Source: UTCHB3 sp964625575
Lineage (GTDB): Bacteria; Bacteroidota; Ignavibacteria; Ignavibacteriales; Ignavibacteriaceae
Length of the DNA: 64,000 nucleotides
NCBI GenBank assembly: GCA_964625575.1
Contig: CAZVBQ010000016.1
Coordinates: 16,986-80,985 of the forward strand
Direction of reading: 5' to 3'
The stretch's first letter is position 1. Every line of letters starts with the position of its first letter. Shown here one piece after another: positions 54,048 to 62,012 of this stretch. The notes beneath the pieces were generated by a model that ran no database searches, was not told where the DNA came from, and saw only the letters and a list, made by a program, of their open reading frames with translations. The translations under genes were made by a program, and so were the position numbers.

Positions 54048-55139
54048 TTAGAACTTGCGCCCTTTCCACTCCACTTTCTTTGAAAAGATGAGTACCACAG
54101 GCATTATGGTAACATAAATAAAGTAGTATATCTCGAAGAAGGGGAAATATCTGATCGTGCTTAACATCTTAAGCCGGGAGAGAACTGATACCAAAAAAAT
54201 GAGATCAACCAATGCCAAACCAAGTATTAATCGTGTCGCTAACGCGGTTGAGAAGAAAAGAAGGATCAAAGGTAACGCGTGCGCTGCAACCGAGGAGGCA
54301 AGCACTAAAATTCCGTGGAATGGTACCCGGGTACCTCCGAGCGACCATCGTTTCTTCTGCCTGAAAAGTGATGAAAGGTCAGGCTCAGGTTCCGACTCGA
54401 TCAACGCGTCTTTGTCCACGGGATAAATTATCCTGTACTTCCCAAGGGCCGAGATTTCGGCAAGAAGTTGGGAATCTTCAGTTACACTGAAAGGCATGCT
54501 CTCATATCCGCCGGTTTCATCATACGCTTTCCGCAGATATGCCATGTTATTTCCGATGACACTTAGTGGAATACCTGCATTTATTGTGCCAGACCCCGCG
54601 CCGAGTAGATAAATAAAATCGAGGTGCTGCATCCCGTTCCATATACTTCCCCTCTTCTGGCTGGTCATCCCGCCACACAGCCCTACACCATCCGTAAAAT
54701 ACGAAGCCATCGTTTTTGCCCAAAGGGGATTAACTTCACAGTCGGCATCTGTTGTAAGAATCACTTCCCCGGTTGCCCGTTTTAACCCCTGAACAAGGGC
54801 GTTTGTTTTTCCGCGCAGGTGGTCAACGGGTTCAACTCCATGAACTTTTACAAATCTCTTTTTATCTGCAATGAACTGATCAATTATTTGCCCGGTCGAG
54901 TCAGTTGAGCGATCATCCACAATGATGATCTCAAGTTTTCCGTATGGATACTCAAGTTTATCGAGAGCTTTCAGGCATCCAAGTATCTCCTTTTCCTCAT
55001 TTCGGGCCGCCACAATAACCGAAGCTGTGGGGAGTTGATCATCCGGCAACTTCCTGAACTTTTTGTAAGAAGCGATAATGTACACTGCCGTCTGTAGCGT
55101 GTATATTGCCACAACGGCTAAAACGATCAGTTCAAACAT
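54048..55139 (-). CDS. Glycosyltransferase family 2 (membrane-bound)
   Basis: 363 residues. An N-terminal helix, then the GT2 A-fold: SVIVAARNEEKEI, IIVDDRSTDSTGQI, TTDADCEVNP (DxD), TEDSQLLAEI and QKKRWSLGG (Q-x-x-RW), followed by C-terminal helices. This layout belongs to processive or lipid-sugar GT2 enzymes. It is the last gene of a four-gene unit (flippase-like, GT2, deacetylase, GT2) and overlaps the deacetylase gene by 13 bp. Sugar unknown. Confidence 0.9.
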   Translation of the reverse strand: MFELIVLAVVAIYTLQTAVYIIASYKKFRKLPDDQLPTASVIVAARNEEKEILGCLKALDKLEYPYGKLEIIIVDDRSTDSTGQIIDQFIADKKRFVKVHGVEPVDHLRGKTNALVQGLKRATGEVILTTDADCEVNPLWAKTMASYFTDGVGLCGGMTSQKRGSIWNGMQHLDFIYLLGAGSGTINAGIPLSVIGNNMAYLRKAYDETGGYESMPFSVTEDSQLLAEISALGKYRIIYPVDKDALIESEPEPDLSSLFRQKKRWSLGGTRVPFHGILVLASSVAAHALPLILLFFSTALATRLILGLALVDLIFLVSVLSRLKMLSTIRYFPFFEIYYFIYVTIMPVVLIFSKKVEWKGRKF

Positions 55140-55768
55140 TCTTCAGGCTCCCCAAGAATGAACTCATTTTTACTGACCGTTTTTACGAGCGCCTCAAGAG
55201 TTGGGGCGAAAACCTCCCGGCTCTTGGCGTTGTCGTGCATCACCACAATTGAATCGCGGCTGAGATATTTCTTAACATTGGAGATTGCAAGTTTTTCATC
55301 CCCAAGGAAGTCACCTGTAAGAAGTGTCCACATTACAAGGGTTTGTCCCGATTCCAGTACCATGTTGTAAATTTCGAGATCGAATGCCCCATAAGGTGGA
55401 CGGAAAAACTTTACCTCTTTCCCAAGCATCTCCTCGAGTTGTTCTTTCGACGTTACGATCTGCACTGCCTTCATTTCAGGGGTGAGTTTGTTGAGTTTTA
55501 CATGCTTCATCCCGTGATTACATACCAGGTGCCCACGGGCATCTATCTCGCGAACCATCTCTTTCATTTTTTCATCCTCCGGCACGTTAACAAAGAAGGC
55601 TGCCCTGATCTCAAATTGATCGAGAAGGTCGAGGATCCGTGGGGTGCCGGGAGAGGGACTGTCATCGATCGTGAGTAAAACCTTCTTGCACCTGCAATTC
55701 CAACGTGCTTGACGGAAAACCACATCGATAAGAGGTGGCGGGACGAACTTGAATTTGGTTATAAACAT
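55127..55768 (-). CDS. Polysaccharide deacetylase (NodB-like)
   Basis: 213 residues. NodB motifs: VLLTIDDSPSPGTPRIL (motif 1, Asp-Asp with Ser in place of Gly), NHGMKHVKLN (His-x3-His), RPPYGAFD and SIVVMHDNAKS. No signal peptide, so it probably acts in the cytoplasm on a lipid- or nucleotide-linked sugar made by the flanking GT2 enzymes. Start ATG 55768 has a GGGAG site; a longer start 8 codons upstream is possible. It overlaps both GT2 genes. Confidence 0.9.
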   Translation of the reverse strand: MFITKFKFVPPPLIDVVFRQARWNCRCKKVLLTIDDSPSPGTPRILDLLDQFEIRAAFFVNVPEDEKMKEMVREIDARGHLVCNHGMKHVKLNKLTPEMKAVQIVTSKEQLEEMLGKEVKFFRPPYGAFDLEIYNMVLESGQTLVMWTLLTGDFLGDEKLAISNVKKYLSRDSIVVMHDNAKSREVFAPTLEALVKTVSKNEFILGEPEECLN

Positions 55769-56883
55769 CTGTTGTACTCCCTCCCCTTCCATGAAAATCC
55801 ACCAAGGGTTCCCCTTGCTGCGGCGAAAACAATGTAGGGTATTTGCACCACTTCAAACGCGGCGAGCATCATCAAACCCGGTCCGGGGAAGAGAATGTCG
55901 CTCCCTTCAACAAGCACGAAATACTCGGCAACAAGTTTTACAAGCATTGCCGCGACGAAATATGCAAGATAGCCGGGTCCAAGAAATATTGAAAGAAGTG
56001 GTGAAAGAAACAGAGTCATATAGAACAAAAATATGAAAACCAGTATCATGATCAATGTTAAGTTCTCATAATGTAACCCTTTGCTTGCCCACCTGCTTCG
56101 CTGCTCAGCGAAACTTTTCATGTCACTGCTTGGCTTTGTAGTCACTGTGGAGTGTGTGTCGAGCACGAACCTTACCTTGTATCCCAACTGGTGGATCGCC
56201 CGCATCAGGAACTCATCATCTCCCGAGGCAAGGTGACGACTTGCCTCGTATCCATTTACTTTTTCAAACAGTTCTTTTCTGAAAGCCATGCTCGCGGCGC
56301 TGCAGATAACGGGCTTGCCTGAGCCTGCCAGACCTGCACCGGCAAGCAGGAGTCCACCAAACTCGTATGCTTGGAACTTCCCGAAGAAAGAACCACCAAC
56401 GGGATATTTTACCCCACCCGCCACAAATCCTGTCTCTTCGTCAAATCCGGAGAGGAGTGATTTCACCCAACCGGCCGGCAATCTGCAATCCGCGTCTGTA
56501 ACTATTATTATTTCACCAGAAGCATGTTCTATCCCGTACTCAATGGCTTTCTTCTTGCCGGTCATGCCGGGTCGTTGATCGATAAACCGCAGCCATGGCA
56601 TCTCACTTGTTTGCGCGCGATGTTCCTCCCAGTGATCATCCGAATGGTCGTTAACGAAGATAACTTCTGCATAATCTTTATCAATACCCATCTTCACGAT
56701 ATCTGATATTATGAAGGGAAGGTTCTCCGACTCATTTCTGAAAGGGATAACAATGGAAAACTTCACACCACTCGAGGATTGACTGACGGGGATTTTCATT
56801 TTTCTGATGCCACACTTGATCACGAGTAGAAAAAAGAGGTAATGTAGCAACAACAGAACAAATATGTAAAGAGGAGTATCCAA
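55759..56883 (-). CDS. Glycosyltransferase family 2 (membrane-bound)
   Basis: 374 residues from a TTG at 56883 that follows a GAAGAGA site; a longer form from ATG 56943 would overlap the upstream gene by 56 bp and adds no domain. N-terminal helix LYIFVLLLLHYLFFLLVI, then GT2 motifs: IVIPFRNESENL, EVIFVNDHSDDH, VTDADCRLPAGW, GDDEFLMRAIHQLG and EQRSRWASKG, followed by about four C-terminal helices. It resembles the neighbour at 54048 in layout. Product unknown; probably a glycolipid. Confidence 0.85.
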   Translation of the reverse strand: MDTPLYIFVLLLLHYLFFLLVIKCGIRKMKIPVSQSSSGVKFSIVIPFRNESENLPFIISDIVKMGIDKDYAEVIFVNDHSDDHWEEHRAQTSEMPWLRFIDQRPGMTGKKKAIEYGIEHASGEIIIVTDADCRLPAGWVKSLLSGFDEETGFVAGGVKYPVGGSFFGKFQAYEFGGLLLAGAGLAGSGKPVICSAASMAFRKELFEKVNGYEASRHLASGDDEFLMRAIHQLGYKVRFVLDTHSTVTTKPSSDMKSFAEQRSRWASKGLHYENLTLIMILVFIFLFYMTLFLSPLLSIFLGPGYLAYFVAAMLVKLVAEYFVLVEGSDILFPGPGLMMLAAFEVVQIPYIVFAAARGTLGGFSWKGREYNRCL

Positions 56884-56887
56884 TCTG

Positions 56888-57859
56888 TTATCTCTTCGAC
56901 CTGAAGATAAAGACAGCCCCCGGAATTGCCGGTAGAAGCACATTCATGGTGTAAAGCATCAAGGCAGCGTTAAAAGCAGCACCGGCCCCAATCGAAAAGA
57001 AACCAAAGAAGAAAACAGCCGCGCTCTCACGGATTCCTATCTCACCAAATGTTATTCCGGGTATCAGACTTTTTGTAAAAAAGACGAGCGCCGAGGCCAT
57101 CAAAGCACCAACCACACCTGTGCTTCCATGATAAGCAAAAATGAGCATGATGAATTGCGTGGTGAAAACGATATAATTGAGTACGGAGAGTCCGAAGTTT
57201 TTCCCGAACACTCCCCTGTTGAACAGACCGATCGAGTGAAAGTTCATCACATATTTCTCAATCAGCTTGAAGCGCGCGATTTGAACACCTATAAAATTCT
57301 TCCAAAATTCGGGAGTAAGCATCAGATAAAGGAGAAGCAGATATACTCCGGTAAGCAGAAAAAGCAGTGAGAGAGTTAGATTTGTGTCAACCTTGTAAAA
57401 CCGGTGGAGGAATATGACTGTGGAAAAAGACCCGGCGATCAGGATGATCAAAAGCGAATTCAGCTTGTCGATAGCGGCACCGGCCGTCACTTCTGAAAGT
57501 TTAACACCTTTTAGCGGGAACGCCCTTCCCGGGTACTCACCCAGCCTGCCGGGCGTTAACAAACCTGTGGAGATGCCTGTAAGAACCGATCTGAAGATAT
57601 CCCCCCTGCTCTGACCCGCGAATGAATGTTCACAGATCAACCTCCACTTCCGGTATTGCAGGAAAAAATTCAACGGAACCAGCGCGACCGCCATAATGAA
57701 AGGGAGTGTCTCTTTTATGTCAAGAAAAGTGGAGAATGAGATATCGGAAAACTTGTTGGTTAGATACCAGATCAGTCCCGCTGTTATAGCGATCTTCACT
57801 CCCAAAAGGAGGCGCAATTTCCATGATTCGACATCTTTTAAGATCATTGACCGAGTCAT
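56888..57859 (-). CDS. Lysylphosphatidylglycerol synthase-like membrane protein (UPF0104/AglD family)
   Basis: 323 residues, about eight membrane helices. YRKWRLICEHSF, LTGISTGLLTPGRLGEYPGRAF, and FTKSLIPGITFGEIGIRESAAVFFFG are the signature loops of the flippase-like LPG_synthase_TM family. Without the aminoacyl-transferase domain it likely handles a lipid-linked substrate. It is the first gene of the glycoconjugate unit; the TTG of the next gene lies 4 bases after its stop. ATG 57847 is an alternative start. Confidence 0.88.
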   Translation of the reverse strand: MTRSMILKDVESWKLRLLLGVKIAITAGLIWYLTNKFSDISFSTFLDIKETLPFIMAVALVPLNFFLQYRKWRLICEHSFAGQSRGDIFRSVLTGISTGLLTPGRLGEYPGRAFPLKGVKLSEVTAGAAIDKLNSLLIILIAGSFSTVIFLHRFYKVDTNLTLSLLFLLTGVYLLLLYLMLTPEFWKNFIGVQIARFKLIEKYVMNFHSIGLFNRGVFGKNFGLSVLNYIVFTTQFIMLIFAYHGSTGVVGALMASALVFFTKSLIPGITFGEIGIRESAAVFFFGFFSIGAGAAFNAALMLYTMNVLLPAIPGAVFIFRSKR

Positions 57860-57935
57860 ATCAATACCGGTTCACTACACTTCGATAGCAAACTTTCCTT
57901 TTTTCATTGCCGGTCCTTTTTGAAGTATTCTCATA

Positions 57936-58697
57936 TTAAAGCGGGATTGACAAGTTAAATTGAACACCATAAAACAGACCTCCTTTGGTTATAGGGGCAT
58001 CCATTACATTAGTGCTGTTTTCAGCAGATGTGAGTTTTTTCCCTTCTTCATCCGACATGGTGCCGACCGCGAACTCGGCGTAACCCATCTTTCCCTCAAG
58101 GCTGATGTTGTTATCAATAAGGAAGAAAATGAATCCCGAAGCGAAGTTGAAACCTGCCCTGTAGTTATCGGCAGTGTACTTTACTCTGGATACAGGGTCG
58201 TTAACATCATCCGTTTTTTTGTAAAGCTGCAAGGTACCGTAAGTGAACTCAAGTTCAAGAATCTTCCAGCTTATTATCTTTGTAATGGGTGTTCCAAGTT
58301 CCACGCCCGCGCCGAAAACATTCTGCTTCAACTCAAGGCTGTTTTTGTACATCCCAGTCCGTCCTTTTATCTGGGCTTCTTTCAGCTCGCTTAGTGTCTC
58401 ATAGAACACTTTTACGGTGTACTCAAGGCCCGACACCCTGTTACGGATCAGGTTCATACCAAGGCGGTATCCTTTGGCCTGCCCCATCTCTCCCATGGGA
58501 GAAAGGAGTGAGTCTTTCCGGAGCTCGTTAAAAGCACGGATGTACTGGTTGATGCCCGTGGCTTCAAAGTTTTTAACTTCATAGCCCGCGAATCCACCGA
58601 CGAGCCCCAAACAACCAAACCCAAATTTGGTTGATTGAGCCTCCGCGCCAATCACGAACAGTACAAATAATACGGCTACTCTACCGGCAATTCTCAA
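57936..58697 (-). CDS. Predicted outer-membrane barrel protein, function unknown
   Basis: 253 residues from a TTG start with an AGGT site. Signal peptide (VAVLFVLFVIGAEAQ). The mature part has alternating strands (KFGFGCLGLVGGFAGYEV, LELEFTYGTLQLYKK, GLFYGVQFNLSIPL) like a small outer-membrane barrel. I do not recognise a family. Between this gene and the flippase-like gene is a 76-bp gap, so it may be a separate unit. Palindromic repeats lie just upstream. Confidence 0.72.
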   Translation of the reverse strand: MRIAGRVAVLFVLFVIGAEAQSTKFGFGCLGLVGGFAGYEVKNFEATGINQYIRAFNELRKDSLLSPMGEMGQAKGYRLGMNLIRNRVSGLEYTVKVFYETLSELKEAQIKGRTGMYKNSLELKQNVFGAGVELGTPITKIISWKILELEFTYGTLQLYKKTDDVNDPVSRVKYTADNYRAGFNFASGFIFFLIDNNISLEGKMGYAEFAVGTMSDEEGKKLTSAENSTNVMDAPITKGGLFYGVQFNLSIPL

Positions 58698-58709
58698 TAT
58701 TTACCTGTA

Positions 58710-58726
58710 GCACCCCTACGGGGCGC
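58710..58726. repeat. Palindromic repeat GCACCCCTACGGGGCGC
   Basis: A 7-bp stem with one mismatch and a 3-base loop. Nearly identical to 58758-58774, 48 bases away. Lies between the barrel gene start and the MFS gene end. Confidence 0.75.
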
Positions 58727-58757
58727 ATCTAAATTTTAATCTTTTTCTATCATCATT

Positions 58758-58774
58758 GCACCCCTGCGGGGTGC
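58758..58774. repeat. Palindromic repeat GCACCCCTGCGGGGTGC
   Basis: A perfect 7-bp stem (GCACCCC/GGGGTGC) with loop TGC. Second copy of the element at 58710-58726. On the minus strand it follows the MFS stop by 16 bases and could also act as a transcription end, though the T run is weak. Confidence 0.75.
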
Positions 58775-58789
58775 ATAACACTTAACATT

Positions 58790-60145
58790 TCACTCCGCCG
58801 CGGCGGATCTTACTTCACCCTTCCTCTTGTGTATCATACCAAACTCAAGACCGTGCCCCTCAGCCTTGCTTTCTGCCCACTTCAGGAGGAAAGCGAATGT
58901 AAGACCAAAGAATCCGAGTGTTGAGAAGAAGTACATACCGAGCTGATAACCACCACTTGTGTCGTTCGCCCAGCCGATGAGGAAGTTAAAGCCAGCCAAA
59001 CCGATATTCTGGATCATTGTCATAAGTCCATACGCGGTACCAAGCTTTTCAGGCGGGGCGATCAGTGCCACTGAAGGCCACATCACGGCGGGTATAAGTG
59101 AGAACGCCAAACCCATAAGTGCCATAGGCAGCCATGGTGGAATAGAGGTTGAAAGAAGCATCATGTAAACGGGGATCAGAATCAGTGATCCGAACATCAT
59201 CATAAGTGATCGCTTTCCGATAAAATCAGAGAGTAGCCCGAATAATGGCGTCAGGATCATTGAAGAGAGTATAAGTATGCTGTTATACATACCTCCGACT
59301 TCCCTCTCAAGACCGTGATACTCCTGGAAGAACTTGATAGCGAAGGTTCTGAAAGGGAAAATTCCTGAATAAAATGTAACGCAGAGCAACACGATAAACC
59401 AGTACGACTTGCTGAAGGAGAGCACCTCACGGAAAACCACCTTGTCTTGCTTCGCTTCGGGCGGCATGTGGTAGTTCCTTTTGGCGAAGCTATCGAGGTA
59501 CCAGTAGGCCAGCGCGGTTACAACCGAAATGAATGCCATGATCACGGCGATCATCAAGGGAAGATCCCACGAAGTAAAATAGGCTTTTGCCCATGTAGGC
59601 GAATTGTCGGCAGCAAACGAGCCGAGCCTCGCGATGGTAAGATTTATACCGAAGGCAAACGAGAGCTCCTTGCCAATGAACCACTTCCCAAGGGCCGTGG
59701 TAACCGCGACGATGAGCGACTCGGCGCCAAGTCCGAAGATCAACCTTCCAAGCGACATCACAACAAGCTCATTGCTGATGTTTGTTCCGAATATCCCTCT
59801 GAAAAGCCCGCCGATGAACGCAAGCTGATCGGTAGCAACTGTTACCACCGCGCCGGCGAAACAGAGAAGGGCGAAAAGGGTGATCGATTTAACCGTGCCT
59901 ATCCGGTCGATTATCACTCCGCCGATCAGCACCATTATAATGTTTGGCACACTGTAAATACCCTGGAGCAAACCGATATCAGAATCGGTAAACTTCAGTT
60001 GGCTCGCGAGTAGATCAGCTATAGGTGCAATTGAATCGTAGACATAGTAATTCCCAAACATCGAGAGGGAAACAAGAACAAGTACCCCCCACCTGACGGA
60101 GAAGGGTACCGGATTCTGAATGTTATCTGTTGCGTTTTGCGACAT
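58790..60145 (-). CDS. Major facilitator superfamily transporter
   Basis: 451 residues, 12 predicted helices. The MFS motif between helices 2 and 3 is visible as GGVIIDRIGTVKSITLF, with a second copy-like loop GLLSDFIGKRSLMMMFG between helices 8 and 9. Central loop of about 30 residues. Substrate unknown. It lies 2 bases after pepD, so it may export or import a product of peptide breakdown (inference). Confidence 0.9.
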   Translation of the reverse strand: MSQNATDNIQNPVPFSVRWGVLVLVSLSMFGNYYVYDSIAPIADLLASQLKFTDSDIGLLQGIYSVPNIIMVLIGGVIIDRIGTVKSITLFALLCFAGAVVTVATDQLAFIGGLFRGIFGTNISNELVVMSLGRLIFGLGAESLIVAVTTALGKWFIGKELSFAFGINLTIARLGSFAADNSPTWAKAYFTSWDLPLMIAVIMAFISVVTALAYWYLDSFAKRNYHMPPEAKQDKVVFREVLSFSKSYWFIVLLCVTFYSGIFPFRTFAIKFFQEYHGLEREVGGMYNSILILSSMILTPLFGLLSDFIGKRSLMMMFGSLILIPVYMMLLSTSIPPWLPMALMGLAFSLIPAVMWPSVALIAPPEKLGTAYGLMTMIQNIGLAGFNFLIGWANDTSGGYQLGMYFFSTLGFFGLTFAFLLKWAESKAEGHGLEFGMIHKRKGEVRSAAAE

Positions 60146-60147
60146 CT

Positions 60148-61608
60148 TTATCTTTCGGGGACAGTTTCAAGTATTCTTACGAGGTGGTGCCAGAATTTCT
60201 CAACCGAAGGGATATTAAGCTGCTCATCGGGTGAGTGAACACCTGTCATGGTCGGACCAAATGAAATCATATCTATGTGCGGGTATTTCTCTTTAATGAT
60301 ACCGCACTCGAGACCCGCGTGGATCGCCTTCACTTCAGGAACTTTACCGTAAAGTGATTTGTAAGCGTCTTTTGCCACTTTGAGGAGCTCCGAGTTAACA
60401 TCGGGCTTCCAGCCGGGATATCCGTCCGCAGTTTCAACTATCGCGCCGGCGAGCTGAAACACTGATGAAACCATTGTAACGGCTTCCTCTATCTCAGATT
60501 CAACCGAACTTCTCTGGCTTGTGCCAAATTCAACTTCACCATCCTTGGTGACAATGGTCGCGAGATTGGTTGAGGTCTCAACCAGACCCGGAATATCAGC
60601 CGACATTTTAAGAACACCGTGAGGAAGAGCATTGATGGTGAGGATCACAAGATCTTCTGCCACTTCATCGAGCACATCACGCGGTTCATCAAGTTTTCTC
60701 ATTACCACGCGGACATTTGGCTCAACCGAACCGAGCTCTTCTCGTATGGTCTTTTCAAATTCAATAACTTCTTCCTGAACTGCTGAATCATCTTCGGGGT
60801 CAACGGCAACTATGGCGAATGCTTCCCTCGGGATGGCATTGCGTTTGCTTCCGCCGTTAACTTCACCCAGACTTACGACGTAATGTTCAGTGAGCGTGTT
60901 AAGAATTCTGCCAAGTATCTTGATGGCATTTCCTCTTCCTTGATTGATATCAAGACCTGAGTGGCCGCCTTTCAACCCCGTAACCGAGATCTCATAGTAG
61001 CCGTAGCCATCAGGTGCTTCTTCAGGGGTGTAAGCTATTCTCGCTTTTGTATCCCTTCCACCTGAGCAGCCGATGTAGATCTCACCGATCTCTTCTGAGT
61101 CGAGGTTAAGGAGGTAATCACCTTCGAGGATGTCAGCACCAAGGTTGGTGGCCCCGGTAAGTCCGGTTTCTTCATCAAGGGTTAAAAGTATTTCGAGCGG
61201 ACCATGCTCAACGGTTTCATCGATCGCCACGGCGAGAGCGGCAGCGGCGCCAATTCCATTATCCGCGCCGAGAGTGGTTCCTTCTGCTTTAACCCAATCG
61301 CCATCTATCCAGGGTCTGATTCCCTCAGTCTCGAAGTCGAACTCAACATCAGTGTTCTTCTCGCAGACCATATCGAGGTGGCCCTGAAGTATCACGGTCT
61401 TCTTGTCTTCGAATCCCGGGGTGGCGGGAACTCTAATAATTATGTTTCCTGCGTCGTCACGGAGATACTCAAGTCCGTGCATGTCGCAAAATTCGAGCAC
61501 GTACTCCACCACGGCATCTTCCTTCTTCGAAGGGCGGGGTCTGGCGCAGATCTCCTCGAATATATCCCACATCAGTTGTGGTTTTAAGTGTCCTAATTTT
61601 TCTCCCAT
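60148..61608 (-). CDS. pepD: Aminoacyl-histidine dipeptidase PepD (M20 family)
   Basis: 486 residues, normal for PepD. Zinc ligands and catalytic residues: His-x-Asp in LQGHLDMVCEKN, Asp in LGADNGIGAAAAL, the Glu-Glu pair in TLDEETGLTGATNL, Asp in LNLDSEEIGEI and His in IHAGLECGII. A lid domain (about 190-380) is inserted, as in the family. It hydrolyses Xaa-His and other dipeptides in the cytoplasm. It follows the PqqD-like gene by 8 bases. Confidence 0.95.
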   Translation of the reverse strand: MGEKLGHLKPQLMWDIFEEICARPRPSKKEDAVVEYVLEFCDMHGLEYLRDDAGNIIIRVPATPGFEDKKTVILQGHLDMVCEKNTDVEFDFETEGIRPWIDGDWVKAEGTTLGADNGIGAAAALAVAIDETVEHGPLEILLTLDEETGLTGATNLGADILEGDYLLNLDSEEIGEIYIGCSGGRDTKARIAYTPEEAPDGYGYYEISVTGLKGGHSGLDINQGRGNAIKILGRILNTLTEHYVVSLGEVNGGSKRNAIPREAFAIVAVDPEDDSAVQEEVIEFEKTIREELGSVEPNVRVVMRKLDEPRDVLDEVAEDLVILTINALPHGVLKMSADIPGLVETSTNLATIVTKDGEVEFGTSQRSSVESEIEEAVTMVSSVFQLAGAIVETADGYPGWKPDVNSELLKVAKDAYKSLYGKVPEVKAIHAGLECGIIKEKYPHIDMISFGPTMTGVHSPDEQLNIPSVEKFWHHLVRILETVPER

Positions 61609-61616
61609 GATAAACC

Positions 61617-62012
61617 TCAGTTTTCCAGTTCTTTGAATGTAATGATCTTGTTGTTGTACATCATCGAGATGAATTTCACCAGATTTTGATCCGTTGAAAC
61701 CCTCTCGAGGATTTTTTCGTTCTCTTTGAATTTTTCCTGCAGCAGACTGCCGATCTCGCTGACCTTCTTTTTGCCATCGATAGACAACCAGACTTCGCTC
61801 CCGATCTCATCGAGGTCGAGCCAGAAGTCGGGATCCCTTCCGTTTTTTACCATCAGGTCTTGCACCGGTTTCCACTTGAATCTTGGGATGAGCACTGTTA
61901 CCAGCCCGCTCTCCCTTCTTGTCTCCCGCTGTTTTTTAACGGGAGTAAGCTCAAGGGCGTTCAAACCCTTGAGCTTTTTTCTCTCCTGAGCTTCTTTAAG
62001 GAAACTCAACAA
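61617..62012 (-). CDS. PqqD-like protein
   Basis: 131 residues. The C-terminal 80 residues match the PqqD/RiPP-recognition pattern: LDEIGSEVWLSIDGKKKVSEIGSLL followed by a helix pair and YNNKIITF. The N-terminal part is Lys-rich, with R-R-E-S-G-L-V-T-V-L-I-P strands. PqqD proteins usually bind precursor peptides for radical SAM enzymes, but none is adjacent here; the gene sits between an OPT transporter and PepD, with starts and stops nearly touching. A peptide-binding role is possible. Confidence 0.75.
   Translation of the reverse strand: MLSFLKEAQERKKLKGLNALELTPVKKQRETRRESGLVTVLIPRFKWKPVQDLMVKNGRDPDFWLDLDEIGSEVWLSIDGKKKVSEIGSLLQEKFKENEKILERVSTDQNLVKFISMMYNNKIITFKELEN

Noticed and set aside
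59447..60013. 188-codon plus-strand open frame inside the MFS gene
   Set aside because: Composition is charged and low in hydrophobic order, with no domain; it lies antisense to a clear 12-helix transporter.
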